Source of the DNA: a virus
DNA length: 28,705 nucleotides
Reading direction: 5' to 3' (one strand)
Virus record (IMG/VR): IMGVR_UViG_3300035145_001961
Coordinates: 1 to 28,705 of that record
Numbering within the stretch: position 1 is the stretch's first letter; each line of letters starts with the position of its first letter. Below the pieces are notes generated by a model that had not been told where the DNA came from, did not search any database, and saw nothing but the letters and a program-made list of their open reading frames with translations. Positions 1-9,498 of this stretch are shown one piece after another. The translations under genes were made by a program, and so were the position numbers.

Positions 1-3000
1 TCATTCTTCTCAAAAGAAACGGTTAGTTGACTATCTTGGAAAAATTCATTATAAACATGTCTTCTAATGTATTTACCTAATTTAGAAGATTCGCTTAAAT
101 CAAATGTTTTAATAATAGTTGCATTAGCTAACATAGACTTAATTCTATCTTGCTTATCAGCACCTAAATCCCCATAGTTTACATTTGGTTTAGGAGAATT
201 AACTCTATAGATGACAAATGTTTTAGGTATATTTGTGTCTATTTGGATAGGAGCAAATATTCTAAAGTTTTCATCGTATAACTTAGAATTGTTAAATCTA
301 GTACCATATTGATAATCTTCTTCAAATTGCAAATCATATGACTCTAAGACTGAAAGATCAGAAGCTCTTCTCTTTGTCTCATAAACCATGTCATATGGTG
401 TTTTATTATCATTAAAGAATCTAGAAACATCATATGAATAGTCGCTTTCTGGACTTACTCCATATCTTTTATAACGAGAATCTGAAAGATCCTTATTTGC
501 GTTTATTGATTCTAAATATATTTCGCCTCTAGAGTCAGTAACTAATTTAATATTACCCGTTAGTCTAGGATTAGTTCTGAGAAGAGGCTTAGAATTATTA
601 TGTAAGTTATAGTTTTGTTCTAGTCCAAACCTAGGTGCTAGCTCTTCAGCTTGATTGCCGTCGTCAAATTTAGGAAAAGAATATGGAATTCCTGGTTGTC
701 CCACAGTACTATTAAGACAATCATCACAACCGCCTATATGATAATATATTACCTTTTCACTAAGTATACCTATTGTGCCTGGATTAACAAACTGAATATC
801 TCCTTGGAAATAATCTAATTGTGATGACATGAGTTCTTCAGCTTGCGCTGGAGAAGATGCAAATATTTTACCTACGTATTTTTTACAACCATAATTTAAA
901 TCAGTTGATTCAAAACTATAGAAAGAAGAATTAAAACCTATTTCATCGGTAAATTCTGACATATAACTTGTGTTATTATCAGGTTGATTGGTATGTTCTC
1001 CAAATAATATGTAGTGAGTATACTGACCATTGACCGGAATGCAAGAGCTAAAAACATAAAACGCTAATAGATAATTAGCCCCTGAATTTTCAGTTAATGT
1101 GTTATCATTTAGTGCGTCAAAGTAATTGGGAACAGGTTGTATATTGCATTGAATAGAATTAGCTATAAATGCTTGAGATTCTGTTTGACTAGAATTTAAA
1201 CCAATCCAATGTCCTCCAGTTCCATCTTCGTTTGCAATCCATTTATAGTAATAACTAGTATCATCAGAATATGCATTAGTTTTTAAAGTTTGACCATTTG
1301 GAGCAGCAAGATTAGATAACGAGGTATATAGCGGTATATCATGTTGTACAATTTCATCTAAAGTAAAATCAAGTAAATCAGCATGTAATCTATAGTACAC
1401 ATTAGAATAACTTTGCTTTTGTCTATAGCAAAATTCATTAGAAAAATCATAATCTGGAAAAGCTTGAGGCCAAGGAGAAATATAAATTAAATTACTAAAA
1501 AATCTAACAGTCGTCTCGTTTCCAGTACAGATAAATGGAGAACTATAACTATCACTTATAGTTACAAACTCTCTACCTCTCCATGGGTTACCACCTTCTT
1601 CAGCAATATTTGAATTAAAATTGTAATAAAAACCTAATTCATCTCCAAAATAACCAGACGTAAATAACAAATCATCTATTCCATAATAAGCTCCAGCGGA
1701 TAAGCTATCAACATAAAGCGGAATTTGATTTAGCATTATTTCTTCAAATGTCAAATCTTCTTGTCCAAATGGATTTAAATATTGACAAGTAACTAAACTA
1801 TTAGCTTGGTTACTTAAATTAATGTCGCAATATGCCTGTTGTGAATTAGCATAAAATAAATCAATAGTTCTAACCTGAAATAGAGATAAACCTTCTATTG
1901 CACAATAAATACCCGAATTATTAGTAGGAGAAGCTATGCTATATAATGTAAAGATACCAAACGTATAAAACCCTGGATCTGAAAAGCCCGATCCAAAAAA
2001 TCCGGCATTCGGATCAGGATCTTCTTTTAAATATACAAAATATCTATTATCATCTATGCCATATGCGCCATCTGGCGCGTCTACTAACTGCCAATATTCT
2101 GGTACAATTTCATTTGGTATAGAGAACGGTGTAATATATATGGGTTCTTGAGCTTCCATAAGTTCACCTATAGAAGTATATTCTACGTTATTATTTGTGT
2201 AGAAAATTCTTAAACTATTTCCAGATGAACAAAATAAATTATCTTGAGAATCTACCCCTTCGCCTGCAACTTCTATTGTATTAGCATACTTAACTGTAAA
2301 TTCTCTAACAGTTTCGTTAGACGCAACAACTTGAGTACATATTGACGCTTGCCAATTAACAGTGTAATCATTTACAAATGATTCTATATTGTATATAGTT
2401 ACATCGTTTTGGCTACTAGGAAATCCTTGAGTCGCATAATAAGCAAAGCCCTGAATTGGATCAGTTGCCGGTAATATATCTCCATTAGAATCCATTAGAG
2501 GTATACCACCAGCTGCTATTTCATTTAATGTGGCACCTGCAGGTACTTCTTCTGTTGGAAAATAACTTACACCAGAAAGAGGTAAAGCCGGCTGAGAAAA
2601 ATTACATGGAGTATTTGAAGTTGTCCATTTTCTATAAATTTGTCCAGCCGTACCGGTAAAATTTACTAATACTGGATTTACAGGACTAATTAATCTAGTT
2701 TGTAACTCATTAACTTCGTTTCCGTTAAAGTCTGTATATGTATATGTCTCCCAAATATAATTCGTATTATGTAAAACCACACTAGTTGGAGGATTATAGC
2801 TATAAACTATAGAGTCTTCATTATCGGCTGGATCAAAATTAGTTACAGGAAATGGATTAGCACTATATTTACCAGGAGCTGCTTCATTTTGAAGTTGATT
2901 ATCAAAATAAAGCTTTATGCCTAATGGCGCAATTTGAGCTATACTCCATCTGGGATTTGAACAACCTGCACCACCTGGACCAAGATCAGCATCAAGTGGA

Positions 3001-3224
3001 GAAGGTAAATCTAAAACACCGTCAGGGTGTTGAGAATAACTTGCGATAGTAGTATAGACTGTATTGCAATTAACTGCATTTACCGGATCATCTGAACCTA
3101 CTCGATAATAGTAAGTTATTGGACCAACTGACGTAGGAAGTTGATCTGCATCACCCTGTGCTAAACTTAAACCGTCGTGAGGCTTATAATAAAGTTGTAT
3201 ACTCTTTGTATGAATTGGTGGCAT
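1..3224 (-). CDS. Giant repeat-containing tail-fibre/adhesin-like protein (3' end outside window)
   Basis: The frame is open from an ATG at 3224 to the left edge, giving at least 1074 residues without a stop. An in-frame TAA at 3245-3243 fixes the start; the protein begins MPPIHTKSIQLYYKPHDG. I recognise no named family. Five diverged segments share an anchor of the form S/T-x-x-E/Q-I/L followed by I-P/K-L/I-Y (for example TFEEIMLNQIPLY), spaced 119-141 residues. Many cysteines and aromatic residues occur in between, as in modular beta-sandwich adhesins. There is no signal peptide or membrane segment. It lies last in the baseplate series, behind a candidate promoter and a 54-nt gap. Position, size and repeats suggest a peripheral baseplate or receptor-binding fibre protein, which is inference. 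The C-terminal receptor-binding end, if any, is not visible. Confidence 0.8.
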   Translation of the reverse strand, partial: MPPIHTKSIQLYYKPHDGLSLAQGDADQLPTSVGPITYYYRVGSDDPVNAVNCNTVYTTIASYSQHPDGVLDLPSPLDADLGPGGAGCSNPRWSIAQIAPLGIKLYFDNQLQNEAAPGKYSANPFPVTNFDPADNEDSIVYSYNPPTSVVLHNTNYIWETYTYTDFNGNEVNELQTRLISPVNPVLVNFTGTAGQIYRKWTTSNTPCNFSQPALPLSGVSYFPTEEVPAGATLNEIAAGGIPLMDSNGDILPATDPIQGFAYYATQGFPSSQNDVTIYNIESFVNDYTVNWQASICTQVVASNETVREFTVKYANTIEVAGEGVDSQDNLFCSSGNSLRIFYTNNNVEYTSIGELMEAQEPIYITPFSIPNEIVPEYWQLVDAPDGAYGIDDNRYFVYLKEDPDPNAGFFGSGFSDPGFYTFGIFTLYSIASPTNNSGIYCAIEGLSLFQVRTIDLFYANSQQAYCDINLSNQANSLVTCQYLNPFGQEDLTFEEIMLNQIPLYVDSLSAGAYYGIDDLLFTSGYFGDELGFYYNFNSNIAEEGGNPWRGREFVTISDSYSSPFICTGNETTVRFFSNLIYISPWPQAFPDYDFSNEFCYRQKQSYSNVYYRLHADLLDFTLDEIVQHDIPLYTSLSNLAAPNGQTLKTNAYSDDTSYYYKWIANEDGTGGHWIGLNSSQTESQAFIANSIQCNIQPVPNYFDALNDNTLTENSGANYLLAFYVFSSCIPVNGQYTHYILFGEHTNQPDNNTSYMSEFTDEIGFNSSFYSFESTDLNYGCKKYVGKIFASSPAQAEELMSSQLDYFQGDIQFVNPGTIGILSEKVIYYHIGGCDDCLNSTVGQPGIPYSFPKFDDGNQAEELAPRFGLEQNYNLHNNSKPLLRTNPRLTGNIKLVTDSRGEIYLESINANKDLSDSRYKRYGVSPESDYSYDVSRFFNDNKTPYDMVYETKRRASDLSVLESYDLQFEEDYQYGTRFNNSKLYDENFRIFAPIQIDTNIPKTFVIYRVNSPKPNVNYGDLGADKQDRIKSMLANATIIKTFDLSESSKLGKYIRRHVYNEFFQDSQLTVSFEKN
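1326..2945 (-). repeat. Five diverged protein-level repeats in the giant fibre gene
   Basis: Anchor motifs begin at 2945 (SIAQIAPLGIKLY), 2531 (TLNEIAAGGIPL), 2174 (SIGELMEAQEPIY), 1751 (TFEEIMLNQIPLY) and 1364 (TLDEIVQHDIPLY). All are in the same reading frame, with spacings of 138, 119, 141 and 129 codons. Several units also carry cysteines in the stretch before the anchor. The DNA is not detectably repetitive, so the duplications are old or under protein-level selection. Confidence 0.6.
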
Positions 3225-3245
3225 TCTTAAAAATAGATTCTTTTA

Positions 3246-3267
3246 ATATACTAATCTCCTAGTATAT
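3246..3267. repeat. 8-bp inverted repeat in the 54-nt gap
   Basis: ATATACTA at 3246-3253 is the exact reverse complement of TAGTATAT at 3260-3267, separated by 6 nt. It overlaps the candidate promoter element just upstream of the giant fibre gene. It is AT-rich and lacks a U-tract, so it is a poor intrinsic terminator; an mRNA hairpin, a processing site or chance are all possible. Confidence 0.45.
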
Positions 3268-3270
3268 ATC
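3262..3270 (-). promoter_or_regulatory. Candidate late-promoter element GATATATAC before the giant fibre gene
   Basis: On the minus strand GATATATAC occupies 3270-3262, 37 nt upstream of the ATG at 3224. The same core occurs in the other three intergenic gaps of 37 nt or longer in this window. It resembles an extended -10 type phage late promoter (the T4 example is TATAAATA), but no -35 element is evident. Function is inferred from recurrence and position only. Confidence 0.45.
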
Positions 3271-3278
3271 TACTCCCT

Positions 3279-6200
3279 TTATGCCGATAGAGTCGCAGCT
3301 TTTATAGAATTTTGATTAGAACCTTGCGCCTTATATTTAGAGAAGACTTCTAGATCAAAAGAGAATTGTTCTCCGTCAGAATCAAATATATCAAAACCAA
3401 TTTTCTTAGAGTACGTCACATTAGTTACAGACCTTGACAATATACCCGCTACTCTACCTGTGTCGCTTTCTGGATTATTACCGGCATAATCAGTCATTCT
3501 ATATTGGAAGACAACATCTAATGATATCGCATTGTTATCTCCATTTTCTATTCTAGCTTTACCAAACTTATTATCACCGTCAACTAATAAAGAAGTAGTA
3601 TTTATAGGAGATAAGAATAAGAAAGATCCACATGATTTACCTCCTAAAAGATATTGATCAGCTGCATCAAATGACATCTTAATCGTTCTGTTTACATCTT
3701 CATCATATCTATATGCCAATTGCTTTAAACCATTAGTATCTGTTGATTTTAAAGTCGCTGTTTTAGGCATACTATAAATCATGCTTTGTACCAAATTAGC
3801 AACTGCTATTTCTTCTTGAACATCTGGTATTTCAGCATCACCTGCACTAAAATCTGGATTTATAGAATTAACATAACCTAAGAAAATGTTGGCCATATCA
3901 GGGTGAGACTTGTGCAAGAAAATAGAATTATCATAAGTAAGTGGATCTGAAGGAATTTCAGCCGTATCTACGTGTGATATAAGTGTATTTTCATCACTGC
4001 TAATATTATCAACTTCAAATAAAGCTACCGCATCTGGATTAGTTACGGGATTATTAGTATTTGCAAGTCTATTTCTACCAAAAGTTCCTGTCCAAATATA
4101 TCCATTGCTAGAAGCATCACCAAGCAGAGGTAAAATAGAATTAGTTCCAGATGCATAATTAGCATAGCCTAACGAATATTCATAGTCTGAAAAATCGCCA
4201 GAACTTTCTGAGGCAATAACAGATTGGTTCATATATAATGATTTTTCATTAGCTACATCCATAAATCTATTGTAGATAAATTGACCTCTTCTTTGAATAG
4301 ATTGATATGGCGCTTGTCTAGAAAATTCAGTTTCAGTTTCTCCTCCTAAAGATTGATATTGAATAGGACTCATATCATATTTGCCCTCAGTTCTATAGTA
4401 GATATCATCTATTACTCTATTGTCAATAGTTCCTGAAGCATCAAAGCCAAATCCACCATCTACTGCCGAATCAGTCGACTTAAATGCAGGTAAATCTCTA
4501 TCACCAGTTATTCTAGCAATTAATTCTAAAGTAGTTGCCCTTGTGTTTTTAAGAAGAAGCTTAAATGTTTTGGTAACTATATGTCCTTTCTTAATGGCCA
4601 AATCTGCAACTTCATCTACATAATATCCAGCAAAAACCTTATTATTTGTATTTCTGTTTATTTCAGTAGTTGTACCATCTTCAGCGACTAAAGTCACAGC
4701 CAATTCGCCTCTAATATTACTTATAGTCTCTTCAAGCGCAGAAATCTTATTTTGCATTTCTGTTAGCTTATCGAATAGAGAAACTGGGTTTTGTTCAGGC
4801 GATAAGAAACCAGATGCAATAGTATTAGTTGTGTGAGCAAAATACTTTTCATTAGCTGAGAAAGAATCACCTACGTGACCATAAACGCCAGCTGCTTCTA
4901 ATTCTTCAAGTAGTTTAACTCTTGCTACCTCATTTGCGTTTTCCTCGACTAAGTTAACAACACTAACATTATCTAATTCTCCTTCTGGGAAAACTACTCT
5001 AATAATGTCCGACCACTCTGACTCTAATGGGTTGCTTGGCCATCCAGCTTCTGATATAGACTTAACTTTAAACTCAACAACTTCTCCAGAACTAATAGGA
5101 ATATCAAGCTGATTAAAGTTAACCTCTTGCCCATCTTCTACTGCACTATTTGACCAATAGAACTTACCTTCTTCGTTTCTTAGTCTAGCTCTAACCGGAG
5201 TTTCTATTTCATTCCAATTACTAAAGACTCCCGTTCTCTTATTGCCTTTATCGTCAAATGAAATTTGAGCAATCTCAGAAGTTTTGCCAGAAGTAGATAA
5301 GTATCTGTATTGAATTTTAAACTTAACAACTTCTTGTGGTATAGTTTCTGCAACTAATTTAGGTTCTGGAATAGCCCAGAATCCTCTAATTCTATATTTA
5401 GGTGCAATAGTAGTTAATTGTGCATCTGAAGCCGCTGATTGAATTTGAGAAACGATAGACCCATAAAGCTTGGACTCAGAAGCTCTTTCATTAACTAATG
5501 AAACCAACTCATTTTTATCTTTATCTCTTTCAATAATTGACTTATACTTTTTGCTAGAGATTAAAGATCTTTTCTTAGCAATAGTATCGTCTAGCTTTTT
5601 AATAGCCGAATCTGCACTTACTTTATCAGCATTAAGTTTTTTAACCTTCAGGGCAGCGTCGTTCTCCGTTAGATGCTTGTTGATCTGCACAACTTTAAAG
5701 TTCTCTTCTAGAACCTCGGGTGCGTCAGGAGCAACGCCTAACGTTGAAGGAGGGATTGGATCATCCTTTAAAGCTTTAATAAACTGACCAAAGTCAGCTA
5801 CGCTATCTTTATAGTAATCAGCCAATGTAATAACCGTTCCATCTTCTTTAGTCATTGTTAGACTATTAGAATAAAGAGCGGCACCGGGTGACCAATTTTC
5901 TGCTACAATCTTAGAGTTAGTATCTATAACTTTGAAGAAGACCACAAACCTATCATCGAATCCAACATTTATATCAATATTAACTTGAGTATCATTGGCT
6001 TTATAGATTGATAGAATATTTGCACCTATCTTAATAGCCTCGAAACCTTCTACAATATCAAGCTCAACTTGACGAGTTTCTGTGTAGATTGTCTTAATCT
6101 TATATTTCGTGCTTCTTCTTTGAGTATTGACAATTAGCTCATCGCCAACCTTCATGAACTCAGTGTCTTTTAGATCTTTATCGGCATCAGTATAAGTTAA

Positions 6201-6929
6201 CTTATCAAGCGTATAAAGTTTGATAGTTTTTCTCTTTTCTTCTCCTTCAACTACAATAGTCTTTTGAACAGTATCTATAGATGTTACATCAAACTTACCA
6301 TAATATAGAGTATTTCTATATGGCATGTCTCTAACTTCTTCATCAATAAAGAAAGGAATATTGTTAGCCGCTATAGCCGACATTAATTGATTGTGATCTA
6401 CGTCATCTTCACCTAAGTAATTGTCATCAAAAAACTGCGCTGCAAAATCAAATGAACCATCGATAATAATTCGCTTAACTAAAACCCTTTCAGTATCAGT
6501 TGGAACTTGACCACTAACATCAAATGAAACTTTTAATAAAGGTGTTAAAAAATCCTCAAAGAAATAATTTGATTTAACTTCAAACGTGTTAGGTCTATTA
6601 AGAGTACCTATATCTGCTGCTGGAGTTTTTAAACTAGATTTAAGTATCTTTTGATAAGATCCATCTGCCAATCTAACTTTAGCTGTGCCATCTGATAGAC
6701 CCGCAAGAGCCTTCATATTTTGCTCTAGCCTTTTTAACTCACGGTTCATGTAACCAAAGGCAGGAACGTAAACCGTCTTAGTACCTCCGTCTTCGGTTAA
6801 AATATCAAGAGGCACTGTTTCTCTATCAGAGATAACCGCCTCGTTAATACGTTCGAAAGCATTTAGAGTATTTGTGTTAATCTCTAAAAATTGCTTGATT
6901 ATCGTAGAAAGTGAGTTATTTGTGTTCAT
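3279..6929 (-). CDS. Large baseplate/tail structural protein with coiled coil and FnIII-like region
   Basis: This 1216-residue protein is acidic and has no signal peptide. Residues about 1-400 are mixed alpha/beta. About 418-500 is a Lys/Asp/Ser-rich, probably coiled-coil helix. About 525-650 resembles a fibronectin type III unit, with strands such as VKFKIQYRYLSTSGKTSEIA and VEFKVKSISEAGWPSNPLES. A second short coiled coil lies near 716-745, followed by a long beta-rich C-terminus. The ATG overlaps the stop of the preceding 659-aa gene (ATGA), implying translational coupling and a shared transcript. Size and location after the wedge genes suggest a peripheral baseplate or fibre-attachment protein. 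It could play the role of T4 gp10 or a related fibre adaptor, but I see no residue-level match that would justify naming it. Confidence 0.75.
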   Translation of the reverse strand: MNTNNSLSTIIKQFLEINTNTLNAFERINEAVISDRETVPLDILTEDGGTKTVYVPAFGYMNRELKRLEQNMKALAGLSDGTAKVRLADGSYQKILKSSLKTPAADIGTLNRPNTFEVKSNYFFEDFLTPLLKVSFDVSGQVPTDTERVLVKRIIIDGSFDFAAQFFDDNYLGEDDVDHNQLMSAIAANNIPFFIDEEVRDMPYRNTLYYGKFDVTSIDTVQKTIVVEGEEKRKTIKLYTLDKLTYTDADKDLKDTEFMKVGDELIVNTQRRSTKYKIKTIYTETRQVELDIVEGFEAIKIGANILSIYKANDTQVNIDINVGFDDRFVVFFKVIDTNSKIVAENWSPGAALYSNSLTMTKEDGTVITLADYYKDSVADFGQFIKALKDDPIPPSTLGVAPDAPEVLEENFKVVQINKHLTENDAALKVKKLNADKVSADSAIKKLDDTIAKKRSLISSKKYKSIIERDKDKNELVSLVNERASESKLYGSIVSQIQSAASDAQLTTIAPKYRIRGFWAIPEPKLVAETIPQEVVKFKIQYRYLSTSGKTSEIAQISFDDKGNKRTGVFSNWNEIETPVRARLRNEEGKFYWSNSAVEDGQEVNFNQLDIPISSGEVVEFKVKSISEAGWPSNPLESEWSDIIRVVFPEGELDNVSVVNLVEENANEVARVKLLEELEAAGVYGHVGDSFSANEKYFAHTTNTIASGFLSPEQNPVSLFDKLTEMQNKISALEETISNIRGELAVTLVAEDGTTTEINRNTNNKVFAGYYVDEVADLAIKKGHIVTKTFKLLLKNTRATTLELIARITGDRDLPAFKSTDSAVDGGFGFDASGTIDNRVIDDIYYRTEGKYDMSPIQYQSLGGETETEFSRQAPYQSIQRRGQFIYNRFMDVANEKSLYMNQSVIASESSGDFSDYEYSLGYANYASGTNSILPLLGDASSNGYIWTGTFGRNRLANTNNPVTNPDAVALFEVDNISSDENTLISHVDTAEIPSDPLTYDNSIFLHKSHPDMANIFLGYVNSINPDFSAGDAEIPDVQEEIAVANLVQSMIYSMPKTATLKSTDTNGLKQLAYRYDEDVNRTIKMSFDAADQYLLGGKSCGSFLFLSPINTTSLLVDGDNKFGKARIENGDNNAISLDVVFQYRMTDYAGNNPESDTGRVAGILSRSVTNVTYSKKIGFDIFDSDGEQFSFDLEVFSKYKAQGSNQNSIKAATLSA

Positions 6930-8905
6930 CTTAAAATGTCTACTTCAAAGATATAATTTGCTGGGTCGATGCAGACTACCTCAAAATAAGGCTTGTTTGA
7001 TAATAGGTCAGAGGGCCTAATAACACTTCCAACTATTTTATCAAATCCACTAGCTGAACCGGTCCTGATATAAATATCACTCTCTGAAACGTCTATGGTT
7101 TCAAACGAAATTTTAACAGTTTGACCCTCTTTCCAGCCTACTCGTCTATCATCTATGTATATATTTAAGTCCCCCGATAGCGTAGGTGTTTCTTCTCCCC
7201 CTAAACTACTTGGATTTCCAGAAGTTTTGTTTATTAAACTAATTCTATTTGTAAATGGCTTTAGTTGAGACCATACTCCAAATGAAGCTGAACCTCCATC
7301 AGCCCCGCTGGGATTAAATGTGTTAGTTCCACCCAAGGCTCCCCCAACTCTCTCACCGGCGTTAATATCCCATTTAAAAACATTATTGTTTGAATATCCT
7401 TGAACCGTGTTATTTACTTTAATTCTATTAGGAACGCTTTTATCAATCTCAGTACCTAAACCGTTAAATATAACATCAGTATTGTATTGTAATTCAACTG
7501 GGATAGTGCCATCTATTAAAGAGTTAAGTTTATTGTGTGCCTTGGTAATTAATTGTAATAATGAATCAGAATCTTGTAAAGCTATAGAAGCATTATTGAA
7601 ACTAGTCTCGAGATCTTCTAATCTTTGAACCATTTCATCTCTTTCTTCTCCTGCTAAAACTATTCTTTCTAAATCTTCTAATCTATTTGCTAAGCTACCA
7701 TAAAGGTCATTTGCTCTTAATAAGAGATCAGTAGCATGTTCAAGGGCAGTTGTTGTGTCCAAGAACAAGTCCATTGAGAACGTAGTAAAGTCATTGATAT
7801 TAGTCTCAACGCCTACATTATCTAATGAAGTATTGAACTTTAAGTTAAGCTTTAGTGAAAACGCGTTACCGTTAAGACCTGTAACTTCATTTGGCTTAAA
7901 CTTAAGTTGCTCATGAATTTTTGAGCCCACTCCAAAGTTTCCACCTATGTTATCTAAAATTAACAAACCATATAGATTTGTTGCTCTATTTACGGGAGTA
8001 GAAACGCTAAACAAGTCATAATATACTAAAACAGCATTAAATCTAAAGTCTTGTCCCTTCTTTGAAAAGTCATTTAAGGTACTTACTTTAGTATCGCTAG
8101 CAATACCATGATATGACAAAGGCTCAAAATCAATTTGAACACTATCAGTTGCATTTGAGTTTATATCGTAGTAAGGTCCGCCTGCATTTGCTCCAACATC
8201 AACTATAGCATCTAAAGTTAAGTTAGGGTCTGGGTGAGTTTGACCTCCTCTTCCAGAAAGATCATTATCAGAATAAACTTTAGTGGCAGTTGTATTGTAA
8301 TTAGTAGGGCTAAAAAGAACAGTAGGAGTATTACCAACCGCTGAAGGTACGTTAATATACACTTCGTGATATGTGTTGCCCTTATATGCTATATCGTTTT
8401 CTGCATCAATTGAACCCAAATACTTAACTACTCTTTCATAATCTAAGCCAGTTCCCGTTGCATCAAGCTCTTCGGTATAATGAGTTCCAGATGTAGATTC
8501 AGAAGAATCACTCGTCTTGAATCTAATAGCTCCCAAACCTGACAACCACTTAAAAAGAATTTTCTCAGCATCTGATTGCAGAAGAACTGGATCATGGTCA
8601 TCATCTTGTAATAAAAGTTCTTCTAAATTAAGAACATAACTTTGAAACGATTGAGCAAACTCAACATTAGCTTCGCTATCGGCTAAGTATTGATTACCCG
8701 ATGCTTCAGTTTGATTCGTTAAGTTAATGGTATTTAAACCATTAACCGGAGTTGTAAAATCTGGTAAATCTAAAAGTGCAAATTTACTAAACTCAAACTT
8801 AATATCGGGGTTATTAAATGCACGAGTTATATCTTTTGCTGCTGAAGCAAAAGCATACATAGTGCCACCCTGTGGCTGAGGTATCCTAATTAGAGATGTA
8901 GCCAT
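6926..8905 (-). CDS. Tail/baseplate structural protein with central coiled coil
   Basis: This 659-residue protein is of unrecognised family. It begins MATSLIRIPQPQGGTMYAFA. Residues 1-370 are rich in Asn, Asp, Thr and Ser, as in phage beta-rich structural proteins, with an acidic cluster DDDHD near 101-105. Residues about 385-470 read as a helical coiled coil (DLYGSLANRLEDLERIVLAG and a following heptad-like stretch). About 485-659 returns to beta-rich sequence and ends in VCIDPANYIFEVDILR. A 15-nt gap separates it from the 189-aa gene, and its stop overlaps the next start by 4 nt. The coiled coil suggests oligomerisation, plausibly a trimeric fibre or fibre-adaptor subunit. That role is inferred from architecture and neighbourhood. 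Confidence 0.7.
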   Translation of the reverse strand: MATSLIRIPQPQGGTMYAFASAAKDITRAFNNPDIKFEFSKFALLDLPDFTTPVNGLNTINLTNQTEASGNQYLADSEANVEFAQSFQSYVLNLEELLLQDDDHDPVLLQSDAEKILFKWLSGLGAIRFKTSDSSESTSGTHYTEELDATGTGLDYERVVKYLGSIDAENDIAYKGNTYHEVYINVPSAVGNTPTVLFSPTNYNTTATKVYSDNDLSGRGGQTHPDPNLTLDAIVDVGANAGGPYYDINSNATDSVQIDFEPLSYHGIASDTKVSTLNDFSKKGQDFRFNAVLVYYDLFSVSTPVNRATNLYGLLILDNIGGNFGVGSKIHEQLKFKPNEVTGLNGNAFSLKLNLKFNTSLDNVGVETNINDFTTFSMDLFLDTTTALEHATDLLLRANDLYGSLANRLEDLERIVLAGEERDEMVQRLEDLETSFNNASIALQDSDSLLQLITKAHNKLNSLIDGTIPVELQYNTDVIFNGLGTEIDKSVPNRIKVNNTVQGYSNNNVFKWDINAGERVGGALGGTNTFNPSGADGGSASFGVWSQLKPFTNRISLINKTSGNPSSLGGEETPTLSGDLNIYIDDRRVGWKEGQTVKISFETIDVSESDIYIRTGSASGFDKIVGSVIRPSDLLSNKPYFEVVCIDPANYIFEVDILR

Positions 8906-8920
8906 TTAAGTTAGTTTTGA

Positions 8921-9490
8921 TTAAAGTACAATTGTTGCTCCTACGTGAGAAGTTACATACCATTTACTACCAACGTATCTTAAAGTTACATTAGAGTTAG
9001 TATTATCAAGCGTAAGTGAAGATGCGCCTAACGATCCAGTTATAGATATTGATCCACCTGCCTCATTTACAATAGTAATCTCTTGACCCTCTAAGCCAGC
9101 CGGTAGATTAGCATTATTGTTTATAAGGTAAGTTGTATATTCTCCGGTTGCTGGATCTAATGCGTTTGCTCCAGTATTGATAGGGGATGCAGCTGTACCT
9201 AGAACACCATTCTTAAGTAATCTACCCCCTAAAGAAACTTCTTTATCAAATTCTGAACTTACTCCAATTTGAAATACATTTGCATTAGCGCTTGCAATGA
9301 GAGTACCACCATCTTGAACAGTAATAGTTTCGGTTTGAATAGCAGACATACCCGCAATAGTAGAAGTTGTAGTATCTATTAATGTGGAAATATCCGCCAA
9401 CTCATTGTTCAACGATGAGAAATTACCATTGATGGTAATTCTAGACGAAGATAAGGAATCAGTTCCTAAAATTTCAGTAATGTTAGCCAT
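8921..9490 (-). CDS. Small beta-rich tail/baseplate protein
   Basis: This 189-residue protein has a short helical N-terminus (ITEILGTDSLSSSRITINGN, then a Leu/Ile heptad-like stretch to about residue 45). A Thr/Ala/Gly/Asn-rich beta domain follows and ends in VGSKWYVTSHVGATIVL. This helix-then-beta layout is common in small phage fibre or tail-tip subunits in which the helix trimerises and the beta part forms a knob. No catalytic motif or membrane segment is seen. It sits 8 nt after the gp7-like gene and 15 nt before the 659-aa gene, in the same transcription unit. The A-rich leader has no Shine-Dalgarno. The exact role is unknown. Confidence 0.65.
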   Translation of the reverse strand: MANITEILGTDSLSSSRITINGNFSSLNNELADISTLIDTTTSTIAGMSAIQTETITVQDGGTLIASANANVFQIGVSSEFDKEVSLGGRLLKNGVLGTAASPINTGANALDPATGEYTTYLINNNANLPAGLEGQEITIVNEAGGSISITGSLGASSLTLDNTNSNVTLRYVGSKWYVTSHVGATIVL

Positions 9491-9498
9491 TTTTTACG

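Noticed and set aside
3246-3267. Intrinsic terminator at the 8-bp inverted repeat
   Set aside because: The stem is AT-rich and no U-tract follows on either strand, so termination is not supported; kept only as an inverted repeat.
4420-4623. Plus-strand open frames such as this one and others antisense to the large genes
   Set aside because: They lie wholly opposite long minus-strand genes, have no coupled neighbours and translate to low-complexity hydrophobic or Ser/Leu-rich sequence typical of antisense frames.
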